A stretch of 10,976 bases of DNA. It comes from Gammaproteobacteria bacterium. Lineage in GTDB: Bacteria; Pseudomonadota; Gammaproteobacteria; Pseudomonadales; Azotimanducaceae. The position numbers were made by a program, and so were the translations under genes. Location: the NCBI GenBank assembly GCA_030430515.1, contig JAUIKX010000100.1, positions 1-10,976 of the forward strand. Reading direction: 5' to 3'. The notes beneath the pieces were generated by a model. That model worked only from the letters and a program-made list of their open reading frames with translations. It made no database searches and had not been told where the DNA came from. Below are positions 1 through 6,388 of the stretch, piece after piece (positions within the stretch are counted from its first letter, which is position 1; each line of letters opens with the position of its first letter).

Positions 1-447
1 CCGGAGAAAACTTCCGACAGCCGCCATCCTCAGCACGCCATCTGGTCAGCTCTGGGTGACGTGGGTTACGTAGACGACGACGGTTTTCTGTATCTCACCG
101 ATCGTGCCACCTTCATGATCATTTCCGGCGGGGTGAACATATATCCGCAGGAGATCGAGGACGCGATGATTCTGCACCCGAAGATTGCCGACGTAGCGGT
201 TGTCGGCGTGCCGAACTCAGAGATGGGGGAAGAAGTGAAAGCGGTCGTGCAGGTGGCAGACGGTATCACTGCCGACGATGCGCTGGCCGAGGAGCTGCTC
301 GAGTACACCCGCGAGCATATTGCCCACTACAAAGCGCCGCGCAGCATCGATTTCATGGACGAGCTGCCAAGGCTGCCAACCGGCAAACTCTACAAGCGGC
401 TCATCAAAGACCGCTACTGGGGCAAAACCGACTCGCGGATCGTCTGA
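1..447 (+). CDS. Acyl-CoA synthetase (AMP-forming, FadD-like), C-terminal fragment
   Basis: Activates a carboxylic acid to its acyl-CoA through an acyl-adenylate, normally in the cytoplasm. The reading frame is open from base 1 (PEKTSDSRHPQHAIW...), so the gene begins left of the window; 148 codons and the stop remain of a family that is usually about 500-550 residues. Seen directly: the ANL-family core motif GDVGYVDDDG at the end of the large domain, then YLTDR with the hinge region, the A8 motif SGGVNIYPQEIE, and near the end LPRLPTGKLYKR, whose PTGK lysine is the adenylation lysine of the mobile C-terminal domain (PF13193). The variant TDRATFMIISGGVNIYPQE resembles fatty-acid and steroid-side-chain ligases more than acetyl-CoA synthetases, but the substrate cannot be read from this fragment. 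It converges with the DUF4332 gene, with 24 bp between the stops. The family is nearly certain; the exact substrate is unknown. Confidence 0.93.
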   Translation, partial: PEKTSDSRHPQHAIWSALGDVGYVDDDGFLYLTDRATFMIISGGVNIYPQEIEDAMILHPKIADVAVVGVPNSEMGEEVKAVVQVADGITADDALAEELLEYTREHIAHYKAPRSIDFMDELPRLPTGKLYKRLIKDRYWGKTDSRIV

Positions 448-455
448 TCCGCGAG
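432..455. terminator. Perfect 10-bp hairpin at the convergent gene ends
   Basis: CTCGCGGATC (432-441) pairs perfectly with GATCCGCGAG (446-455) around the loop GTCT. The hairpin covers the last codons and the stop of the acyl-CoA synthetase and lies 16 bp past the stop of the minus-strand DUF4332 gene. Read on the minus strand, the stem is followed by TCGGTTTTGCC, a short T-run, so it resembles a weak intrinsic terminator for the DUF4332/hydratase transcript. On the plus strand no T-run follows, so there it would act only as an RNA 3'-end stabiliser or through Rho. The pairing is seen directly; the terminator role is inferred. Confidence 0.55.
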
Positions 456-471
456 CCTGAAAGCCGCTCTA

Positions 472-876
472 TCAGTGGGTGATGACGCGAGGCAGTGACT
501 TCGCCTGGTCAACCCAGCCTTCAACGAGCTTCTCGGAAGGCACCTGGCGAACGAGCTTTTTCTCTTCGTTCACTTCGGCCATCTTCGCCGCCAGATTCGC
601 AGCGTTGCGCTGAGCAAGCTCTGGCACGGTGTCGACTCCGGCGGCTTCGAGGATCTCGGCGTACTCGCCACCCACGCCTTTGATTCGGCAGAGATCCGCG
701 TGGTTGACGAACCGCAGGATGCGCGATGCATCGATGCCGGACTTCTCGACGATTTCGGCACGGCCCTGCTTGGTGGCACCTTTTTCGAGCAGCTCTTCGC
801 AGGTGTCGATACCCGCGCCTTTCAGCTTTTCTTCAAATGCCGGCCCGATGCCTTCGATGGTCGTGAGTTTAGCCAT
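472..876 (-). CDS. DUF4332 helix-hairpin-helix protein
   Basis: A small soluble protein of 134 residues. Seen directly: two helix-hairpin-helix-like repeats, the first around IEGIGPAFEEKLKGAGIDT (residues about 7-25) and the second around IKGVGGEYAEILEAAGVDT (about 69-87), followed by a charged tail with VNEEKKLVRQVPS. This arrangement matches the DUF4332 family, which is related to the HhH modules that bind DNA non-specifically or act as protein scaffolds; no enzymatic function is established. The start is the ATG at 876, because AAAGGAGA lies just upstream on the minus strand with ideal spacing. A TTG 15 bases earlier overlaps that ribosome site and is rejected. It lies 96 bp downstream of the enoyl-CoA hydratase on the same strand and may be partly co-transcribed with it, though the gap contains repeats that could form its own control region. 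A link to the lipid genes is not evident. Confidence 0.88.
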   Translation of the reverse strand: MAKLTTIEGIGPAFEEKLKGAGIDTCEELLEKGATKQGRAEIVEKSGIDASRILRFVNHADLCRIKGVGGEYAEILEAAGVDTVPELAQRNAANLAAKMAEVNEEKKLVRQVPSEKLVEGWVDQAKSLPRVITH

Positions 877-915
877 GGTTTCTCCTTTCAATTGCCATGT
901 TGCTACAGTTTCAAG

Positions 916-937
916 CGGACAGGAGTATGCCAGTCCG
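916..937. repeat. Imperfect 22-bp inverted repeat upstream of the DUF4332 gene
   Basis: CGGACAGG (916-923) and CCAGTCCG (930-937) form eight-base arms with one mismatch around AGTATG. The repeat lies 40-61 bp upstream of the DUF4332 start. Its size fits a dimeric regulator operator, or a small hairpin in the leader RNA. No T-run follows on either strand, so a terminator is unlikely. Function is inferred only from position. Confidence 0.35.
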
Positions 938-947
938 ATGTTGAGTT

Positions 948-966
948 CGGGTAAAACGCGGGTAAA
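948..966. repeat. Tandem CGGGTAAA direct repeat with 11-bp period
   Basis: CGGGTAAA occurs at 948-955 and again at 959-966, separated by ACG. The repeats are one helical turn apart, directly after the hydratase stop and about 72-91 bp upstream of the DUF4332 start. On the minus strand each reads TTTACCCG. The spacing would place two protein subunits on the same DNA face, so this may be an activator or repressor site. The repeat is exact, but eight-base pairs can occur by chance. Confidence 0.3.
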
Positions 967-972
967 TTGCCC

Positions 973-1806
973 TCAGTCTTCTCCTAGCCGACGGGCCAGC
1001 TCACCAACCTGCATTTCTCCTTCCCGGGTCTGACCGCCGATCTCGAGAAAACGACGCATATTCTTCTGTGCGCCATCTGTTCGCAATAGCCTCTGAAAGA
1101 GATACGCCTCGTCCCGCAGGCCCTCTTCAAGCGGTTGCTCGGCACCATCCACGCTCTGCTTGGCCAGGCGTACGGCTTCCACCGGAAATGAGGCGATGCG
1201 TCTGGCGAGCGCTGAAACGCGCCCGTCGATCTCGTCCGCCTCATAGATGCGGTTGAGATAGCCCCAGCGTTCGGCGGTTTCCGCGTCCAGGTCGTCTCCG
1301 CCCAGAACGATTTCCATGGCCCGGCCGCGCCCGACCAGGCGCGGCAGCCGCTGGGTGCCTGTGCCGCCCGGCAGGATGCCCAGAGGCACCTCCATCTGAT
1401 TGATGATGGTCTTGCCACGAACACCGAAACGCATGTCGCAGCTGGATGCCAGCTCGCTACCGCCGCCGCCAACGCGGCCTTCGATCTGCGCGATGGTGAC
1501 CTTGTCCATGGTTCGGAAACGCTCGCACATCACGTGGTAGTCATTCAGCTCCACATCGCGTTCCGCGGGCGTGTCCGCAGGAAATGTAAGAATGGTCTCC
1601 ACATCGAAGTGCGCGAGAAAGAAGTCCGGATCGGCACTTTTCAGCACCACGACGGTGAGCTGGGGATCAGCCTTCAGCTCCCCGGCCAGCGCTGCCAACT
1701 CGCCGTAGAGTTGCGGTGTAATTATGTTGATCGGTGGGTTGTCGATGGTTACTGTTGCCAGCCGCCCTTCAATTTCCACCTTCAGGAGGTCGTACTCGTA
1801 GGCCAT
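973..1806 (-). CDS. Enoyl-CoA hydratase/isomerase (crotonase) family protein
   Basis: A 277-residue crotonase, probably hydrating or isomerising an enoyl-CoA in the cytoplasm. Seen directly: the oxyanion-hole stretch IAQIEGRVGGGGSELASSCD (about residues 105-124) and the second active-site stretch NQMEVPLGILPGGTGTQRL (about 136-154). E118 and E139 occupy the places of rat mitochondrial hydratase Glu144 and Glu164, with one extra residue between them, so hydratase chemistry is plausible. The N-terminal segment DPDFFLAHFDVETI takes the place of the usual A-F-x-A-G-x-D motif, with HFD instead of GAD, so the specificity may be unusual. The start chosen is the ATG at 1806, with AAGGGGAG 8-9 bases upstream; an ATG at 1833 is possible but lacks a good ribosome site. 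The gene is divergent from the MFS transporter, with 28 bp between starts. Confidence 0.9.
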   Translation of the reverse strand: MAYEYDLLKVEIEGRLATVTIDNPPINIITPQLYGELAALAGELKADPQLTVVVLKSADPDFFLAHFDVETILTFPADTPAERDVELNDYHVMCERFRTMDKVTIAQIEGRVGGGGSELASSCDMRFGVRGKTIINQMEVPLGILPGGTGTQRLPRLVGRGRAMEIVLGGDDLDAETAERWGYLNRIYEADEIDGRVSALARRIASFPVEAVRLAKQSVDGAEQPLEEGLRDEAYLFQRLLRTDGAQKNMRRFLEIGGQTREGEMQVGELARRLGED

Positions 1807-1834
1807 ATCCGTGCTCCCCTTGCCTACCCTCATT

Positions 1835-3118
1835 ATGCAAGCAAACGCTCATATATCCAGGGGTCAACGCGGCTATACCCTTTTCCTGCTGGTTCTCGTC
1901 TTCACCTCATCGCACATCGACCGGCAGATCGTCGGTATTCTCGCTCAGCCCATCAAAGATGCGTTCGACGTGACCGACACCCAACTGGGGCTCCTGAGCG
2001 GCGTCATGTTCGCGATCTTTTATGCAACGCTGGGCATGCCTATGGCGATGTGGGCCGATCGGGGCAACCGACGCAACATCATCACCCTATCGGTAGCGCT
2101 CTGGAGCGCCATGACCGCACTGTGCGGTGCGGCTCAGGCGTTCTGGCAGATGCTCATTGCCCGTGTCGGCGTCGGTGTGGGGGAAGCCGGTTCGAACCCG
2201 CCATCGCACTCGATCATCGCCGACCTGTATCCGCCGGAATCCCGCGGCACCGCCATGGCGATCTTCGCGACCGGCGTGAATCTGGGCATCATGCTGGGCT
2301 ACCTCATAGGCGGCTGGGTCAACGAATGGCTGGACTGGCGCTGGGCGTTCGCCGTTGCGGGTCTGCCAGGGCTCGCCATTGCCGCGATCGTTCGCTTCAC
2401 CCTCACCGAACCGCCAAGAGGCTACTCAGAGCCGCACAAGACGGTACTGCAGCCGCCGCCTTTTTTCGAGGTTGCCAGGACCATGTGGTCATCGAGCATT
2501 ATTCGCCACACTGTTGCAGGCGGCACACTATCCGCGTTTGCAGGCTATGCCGTGGTGGCCTGGGTACCCACCTTCTTCATTCGCCTCCATGAGCTCGGCT
2601 CCGGCGAAGTCGGCACCATTCTGGCGCTGCAGGTTGGATTGCTGGGCGGTCTGGGCACCTTCGCAGGGGGCTGGCTGGCAGACCGGCTGGCCGTGCGCAG
2701 CGAAGGCTACCGCGCCTGGGTCGTCACCGGCGCCGCGGTGATCTACGCGCCTTTTGCATGGGTCGCATTCACCGCGGAAAACACCGCGCTGGCCATTGCC
2801 GCCTTTTCCGTTCCGGCAGCAATCGGCGGGGTCTACATCGGCTGCGGTTTCGCCATCATTCAAAACCAGATCGCGCCGCAGATGCGATCCGTCACCGCCG
2901 CGATCAACCTGTTTATCCTCAACATCATCGGCCTGGGCCTGGGCCCGGTCACCGTTGGCGCCATCAGCGACGCGATGCAAACAACCCACGGCGTATCGAG
3001 CCTGGGCATCGGCCTGTGCGTCATGGCCTGCGTTATGCTCTGGAGCGGCGTGCACTACGGCGTTGCCGGAGTGCTGCTGCACCGCTTGAAGATACACAGG
3101 CAAGCAAGCAGCGTATAA
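1835..3118 (+). CDS. Spinster-type major facilitator superfamily transporter
   Basis: A 427-residue inner-membrane protein with about twelve hydrophobic segments, a normal MFS length. Seen directly: FTSSHIDRQIVGILAQPIK in the first helix and loop, typical of the spinster-like group (x-x-DRQ-x-x-x-IL), then DTQLGLLSG, the MFS motif-A region ADRGNRRNII between helices 2 and 3, and ARVGVGVGEAGSNPPSHS in helix 4. Eukaryotic spinster proteins export sphingosine-1-phosphate or lysolipids. Bacterial members often sit beside acyl-CoA genes but their substrates are mostly unknown. Here it heads a six-gene lipid-type array, so an amphipathic acid or amide substrate is inferred. The ATG at 1835 fits the family's N-terminus but has no Shine-Dalgarno sequence, so translation may be leaderless or weakly initiated. 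A GTG at 1811 in the same frame has no well-spaced site either. Confidence 0.9.
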   Translation: MQANAHISRGQRGYTLFLLVLVFTSSHIDRQIVGILAQPIKDAFDVTDTQLGLLSGVMFAIFYATLGMPMAMWADRGNRRNIITLSVALWSAMTALCGAAQAFWQMLIARVGVGVGEAGSNPPSHSIIADLYPPESRGTAMAIFATGVNLGIMLGYLIGGWVNEWLDWRWAFAVAGLPGLAIAAIVRFTLTEPPRGYSEPHKTVLQPPPFFEVARTMWSSSIIRHTVAGGTLSAFAGYAVVAWVPTFFIRLHELGSGEVGTILALQVGLLGGLGTFAGGWLADRLAVRSEGYRAWVVTGAAVIYAPFAWVAFTAENTALAIAAFSVPAAIGGVYIGCGFAIIQNQIAPQMRSVTAAINLFILNIIGLGLGPVTVGAISDAMQTTHGVSSLGIGLCVMACVMLWSGVHYGVAGVLLHRLKIHRQASSV

Positions 3119-3145
3119 AGTAGGTCTACCAGAGAGGTGACGTAC

Positions 3146-3598
3146 ATGGTCAGCACCACGCAGATCCTGAGGCTTGGCTTCTTAGTCGTCAGCTTAGCCA
3201 TCACATCGACCGTTCAGGCTGTCGAGCCCCAACAGTGCGCGTCGATCGAAGTCGATGCAAAACGGCTTGCCTGCTACGACGGCATTTTCCGGGCAAGCGA
3301 AGAGATCGAGCAGGACCCACACGAGGCCTTTGGCGCTGAACAGGTCGAGCAGCCAAAGGAAGCCGTCGAGAAAGAAGAGCCGATCGTGACGATGACGGCA
3401 ACGGTCAGGTCGATCAGCAAGCCGAAAGGGCGCCCCGCTACGATCACGCTCGACAACGACCAGGTGTGGCATCAGGTGTCGTTCCGCTACATACGCCTGC
3501 GCGAGGGCGACGCAATTTCCATACGCCCTTCGCGCTTCGGCGGTTACATACTGGCAAACGAGCGTGGCGTAACCATGCGTGTGCGACGCACACGCTGA
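3146..3598 (+). CDS. Small exported protein with an RLACYD motif
   Basis: A 150-residue protein of unknown function. Seen directly: a Sec signal peptide (hydrophobic residues about 7-22, likely cleavage after VQA at residue 25); then CASIEVDAKRLACYD, with C31 and C43 well placed for a disulfide; an acidic, glutamate- and glutamine-rich linker (about 50-82); and a C-terminal beta-rich segment with TLDNDQVWHQ and RLREGDAISI ending in basic residues. The C-x(11)-C-Y-D pattern followed by an L-D-N-x-Q-V-W segment recurs in small periplasmic proteins of Proteobacteria, some near type VI secretion genes, but I know of no proven function. The start is the ATG at 3146, eight bases after GAGAGG; the in-frame GTG at 3137 touches that site. 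It lies 27 bp from each neighbour, consistent with co-transcription between the transporter and the M20 hydrolase. Confidence 0.82.
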   Translation: MVSTTQILRLGFLVVSLAITSTVQAVEPQQCASIEVDAKRLACYDGIFRASEEIEQDPHEAFGAEQVEQPKEAVEKEEPIVTMTATVRSISKPKGRPATITLDNDQVWHQVSFRYIRLREGDAISIRPSRFGGYILANERGVTMRVRRTR

Positions 3599-3625
3599 AC
3601 CGAGAACACGGAAGGTAGAAAAAAG

Positions 3626-4813
3626 ATGCAGGAATTGATGGATCAGCTTTGTCAGGCTGTTGACGCCGCAAGCGATGCGCTGCTGGCGGTATCACATGAC
3701 ATCCACGCACACCCGGAACTGGCCTTCGAGGAGGTGCATGCCTGCCAGGTGCTCACCGACGCCCTCAAGGCCAATGACATCGAATGCGACACCGGCGTGT
3801 TCACCCTCCCCACGGCCTTCGACGCGCACCTGAAAACTCAGGGCGGCGGACCAACGGTTGCCGTGCTCGCCGAGTACGACGCCCTGCCAGGAATCGGCCA
3901 TGCCTGCGGTCATAACCTCATTGCCACGGCTGCGCTCGGTGCGACGCTGGCATTGAAGAGTATCGAAACGCAATTGCCCGGCACCGTGCGCATGATCGGC
4001 ACGCCCGCTGAAGAACGTGGCGGCGGTAAAGAGGTCATGGCCCGCGCCGGCGCTTTCGAAGGGGTCGACGCCGCCATGATGATTCACCCCGCGGGCTTCA
4101 ATATGGCCACAATGCCGAGCATCTGCGTGGCCGAAGTAGAAGTGATTTACCACGGGCGGGCGTCCCATGCGTCCGCCATGCCGCACAAAGGCATCAACGC
4201 ACTCGACGGGGTGCTGCTCGCCTATCAGGCAATCTCCAACCTGCGCCAGCACATCCGCCCGACCGAGCGGATCCATGGCATCATTACCGAAGGCGGTCAG
4301 GCGCCCAATATCGTGCCGGAGCGGGCAGCTGCTGACTTCTACGTGCGTGCCGCTAACGAGAAAGCCCTGGAAGCGCTGAAACCGCGTGTGCAGGCGTGTT
4401 TCGAAGCAGGCGCTACCGGGTCCGGTTGCCAGGTGGAGATCAACTGGGCAGGCGTCGATTATCTGGACATCAACACCAACTGGCCGCTCGCCGACCGCTT
4501 CGAAGCACACGCCGCCCATCTGGGCCGCAAATTCATGACCCGGGCGGAGGTCGAGTCTTCTTTCGCAGGCAGCACCGACATGGGCAACGTCAGCCATCGG
4601 CTGCCTTCCATACACCCGATGCTGGCCGCGGCGCCTCCCAATGTCGTGATACATCATCCGGACTTCGCCAGATGGGCTGGATCGGAACTCGGCGACCAGG
4701 CGGCACTCGACGGCGCGAAGGCGATGGCTATGACCGCGGCCGAGTATCTGCTCAACCCGGCACTGCAGCAGGAGTCCGCCCGGGCATTCGAAGTATCAAA
4801 AGGCCTGTCCTGA
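3626..4813 (+). CDS. M20D-family metallo-amidohydrolase, PM20D2/AbgB-like
   Basis: A 395-residue cytoplasmic zinc or manganese amidohydrolase that probably cleaves an N-acyl amino acid, dipeptide or related amide. Seen directly: HAHPELAFEE (residues 27-36); AEYDALPGIGHACGHN (82-97), with C94 and H96 in the metal-binding motif typical of M20D; TPAEERGGGK (126-135), with the catalytic or metal glutamates E129 and E130; the dimerisation (lid) domain with GRASHASAMPHKGINALD; and a C-terminal HHPDFA stretch. The GIGHACGHN and TPAEExGGGK forms are closest in my memory to the PM20D2 and p-aminobenzoyl-glutamate hydrolase subgroup. No signal peptide is visible. The start ATG is preceded by GGAAGG with an A-rich spacer. 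Its stop overlaps the kinase start by one base (TGATG), which suggests translational coupling. The natural substrate is unknown. Confidence 0.9.
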   Translation: MQELMDQLCQAVDAASDALLAVSHDIHAHPELAFEEVHACQVLTDALKANDIECDTGVFTLPTAFDAHLKTQGGGPTVAVLAEYDALPGIGHACGHNLIATAALGATLALKSIETQLPGTVRMIGTPAEERGGGKEVMARAGAFEGVDAAMMIHPAGFNMATMPSICVAEVEVIYHGRASHASAMPHKGINALDGVLLAYQAISNLRQHIRPTERIHGIITEGGQAPNIVPERAAADFYVRAANEKALEALKPRVQACFEAGATGSGCQVEINWAGVDYLDINTNWPLADRFEAHAAHLGRKFMTRAEVESSFAGSTDMGNVSHRLPSIHPMLAAAPPNVVIHHPDFARWAGSELGDQAALDGAKAMAMTAAEYLLNPALQQESARAFEVSKGLS

Positions 4814-5868
4814 TGCCATCCCTGATCACAGAGCCGGAAGCCATCGATGCCGGCTGGCTGACAGGCCTGCTCCAGGAGCAGGGTCATGATGTGGATGTCG
4901 GGAAATTCACGCGGCGAAACATCGGCACAGGGCAGGTGGGTCAGAACGTTCGTTTCGAGATCACCTACAAGCGTGGCGATGGCCCCCGGAGCCTCGTCGG
5001 TAAGTTCGCCTCTGCCGATCCCACCAGCCGTCAGACCGGCGTCGACCAGGGCAACTACACCAACGAGGTACACTTCTACACCACGCTGCATCCGCTGACG
5101 GACATCCAGACACCTCAGGTGCTCTACGTCGATATCGATCCGGCAACGTCTTTTTTCTGCCTCATCATGGAAGACCTGCACCCTGCCGTTCAGGGTGATC
5201 AGATTGAAGGCTGCAGCATCGAACAGGCGCACCTGGCCGTCACCCAGGCCGCACGCCTTCACGGCCCCACCTGGAACATGGCGAGCCTTCGCGATGATCC
5301 CGTCGTGGGTGATAAGGGGGAGAAGTCCATCACCCTTGTCGACATCTGGAACATGGTGTACGGGGGTTTCGTCGAGCGGTATCGGCACCGGCTCGAAGAC
5401 CGGCACCTGGCGCTGCTCGAGCGATTCACGCCAAAGCTCGAGGCCTACATGACGCCGCCACCCGAACAGTTCGCACTGACACATGGCGATTACAGGCTCG
5501 ATAACATGCTGTTCGGTGGGCCCTATCCGCTCGCAGTCGTAGACTGGCAGACCGTGGCCATCAATCATCCGCTCAACGACGTGGCCTACTTCATCGGCGC
5601 TGGCTTGCAGCCGGATGCGCGCAGGGCGTCAGAGCGGGATCTGGTGCGAGCCTATTACGATGCGCTCGTTGAGCAAGGCGTCAGCGGCTACGAGTTCGAC
5701 ACCTGTTTCGACCACTATCGGCGCTACAGCTTCAGCGGTCTGGTGATGGCCGTGATCGCCTCCATGATCGTTGGACAGACCGATAGAGGCGACGACATGT
5801 TCATGGCGATGGCCACCCGGCACGCCGATCAGGCCCTGGATCTCGACGCTGAGGCCCTGCTTGACTGA
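4813..5868 (+). CDS. Aminoglycoside/ecdysteroid-kinase-like phosphotransferase
   Basis: A 351-residue protein-kinase-like small-molecule kinase, expected to transfer phosphate from ATP or GTP to a hydroxyl. Seen directly: an N-lobe with the nucleotide loop GTGQVGQNVRFEI and a lysine in LVGKFAS; NEVHFYTTL, the helix-C region typical of the ecdysteroid-kinase-like (CHK) group; the hinge MEDLHP; the catalytic Brenner motif HGDYRLDN (H224 to N231, D226 catalytic); and DWQ at D244, which binds metal. All key residues are present, so it should be active. It is not expected to be a drug-resistance enzyme: bacterial relatives often lie next to acyl-CoA dehydrogenases, and LvaA of Pseudomonas phosphorylates 4-hydroxyacyl-CoA. 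The start is the ATG overlapping the M20 stop. The frame stays open upstream inside the M20 gene, but no similarity is seen there. The substrate is unknown. Confidence 0.88.
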   Translation: MPSLITEPEAIDAGWLTGLLQEQGHDVDVGKFTRRNIGTGQVGQNVRFEITYKRGDGPRSLVGKFASADPTSRQTGVDQGNYTNEVHFYTTLHPLTDIQTPQVLYVDIDPATSFFCLIMEDLHPAVQGDQIEGCSIEQAHLAVTQAARLHGPTWNMASLRDDPVVGDKGEKSITLVDIWNMVYGGFVERYRHRLEDRHLALLERFTPKLEAYMTPPPEQFALTHGDYRLDNMLFGGPYPLAVVDWQTVAINHPLNDVAYFIGAGLQPDARRASERDLVRAYYDALVEQGVSGYEFDTCFDHYRRYSFSGLVMAVIASMIVGQTDRGDDMFMAMATRHADQALDLDAEALLD

Positions 5869-6388
5869 TAGCGTCTGGCTCTTCGGCTACGGCTCACTGA
5901 TCTGGCGCCCCGAACTGCCCCATCGCCGGGCGGAGCCCGCCACGATTCGCGGGTACGAGCGGCGCTTCTGGCAGGGCAGCCACGACCACAGGGGATGGCC
6001 GCACAGCCCTGGCCGCGTTGTGACGCTCGTACCCGGCACGCATTGCCAGGGTGTAGCGTTCGAAATCGACAGGCTCGTGTGGAACACCGAACTGGAACGC
6101 CTGGATCACCGCGAAAAGAACGGCTACGAACGTATCGACTTGCCCATCGAGCTGGCTGAGGGTTTAAGCGTGGATGGTGTGGTCTATTTCGCGCCTGAAC
6201 ACAACTTCGCCTACCTGGGCGATGCACCGGCGCTGGAGATTGCCGAGCAGATCGCCAGCTCCGAAGGCCCGAGCGGCCACAATGCGGATTATCTCTTCGA
6301 ACTGGCCGAAGCGCTGCGGCAGCTTGACGCTCACGACGCCCATGTGTTCGAGTTAGAGCAACTGGTAAAGCAACTCAAGACGTCATAG
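5861..6388 (+). CDS. ChaC-type gamma-glutamylcyclotransferase
   Basis: A 175-residue cytoplasmic enzyme of the ChaC family, which releases 5-oxoproline from gamma-glutamyl compounds, chiefly glutathione. Seen directly: the substrate-binding loop LFGYGSLIW (residues 7-15), RRFWQGSHDHRG (34-45), GRVVTLVPG (51-59), the catalytic-glutamate region LDHREKNGYER with E85, and the C-terminal GPSGHNADYLFELAEALR, all collinear with the family. The length is near the usual 180-230 residues. The only reasonable start is the TTG at 5861, which lies inside the last codons of the kinase (8-nt overlap), with GAGG six bases upstream. A rare start plus overlap implies translation coupled to the kinase. Its placement between a kinase and an acyl-CoA dehydrogenase is unusual for ChaC, which is normally a stand-alone glutathione-turnover gene. 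Confidence 0.9.
   Translation: MTDSVWLFGYGSLIWRPELPHRRAEPATIRGYERRFWQGSHDHRGWPHSPGRVVTLVPGTHCQGVAFEIDRLVWNTELERLDHREKNGYERIDLPIELAEGLSVDGVVYFAPEHNFAYLGDAPALEIAEQIASSEGPSGHNADYLFELAEALRQLDAHDAHVFELEQLVKQLKTS

Noticed and set aside
1534..2592. A 352-codon plus-strand frame across the hydratase and the start of the MFS gene
   Set aside because: It is antisense to the crotonase and out of frame with the transporter; its translation is rich in Arg and His and lacks domains.
3119..3130. Short palindrome GTAGGTCTAC after the MFS stop
   Set aside because: The arms are only four bases with a two-base centre and no T-run, too weak for a terminator; the next gene begins 27 bp after the MFS stop.
3692..4657. 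A 321-codon open frame on the minus strand, opposite the M20 hydrolase
   Set aside because: It lies fully antisense to a gene with clear family motifs, has no recognisable domain, and is the kind of long shadow frame GC-rich codon use creates.
4396..4812. Upstream extension of the kinase frame inside the M20 gene
   Set aside because: The translation before 4813 has no kinase-like sequence and overlaps the M20 C-terminal domain; the ATG at 4813 gives a normal N-lobe.
4654..5568. A 304-codon open frame on the minus strand, opposite the kinase
   Set aside because: It is antisense to an intact kinase with catalytic motifs, and its translation shows no family pattern.
4813..5868. Antibiotic-resistance aminoglycoside phosphotransferase
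   Set aside because: The Brenner motif is shared with resistance enzymes, but the helix-C and hinge regions resemble ecdysteroid-kinase-like proteins, and the context is catabolic with no mobile elements.
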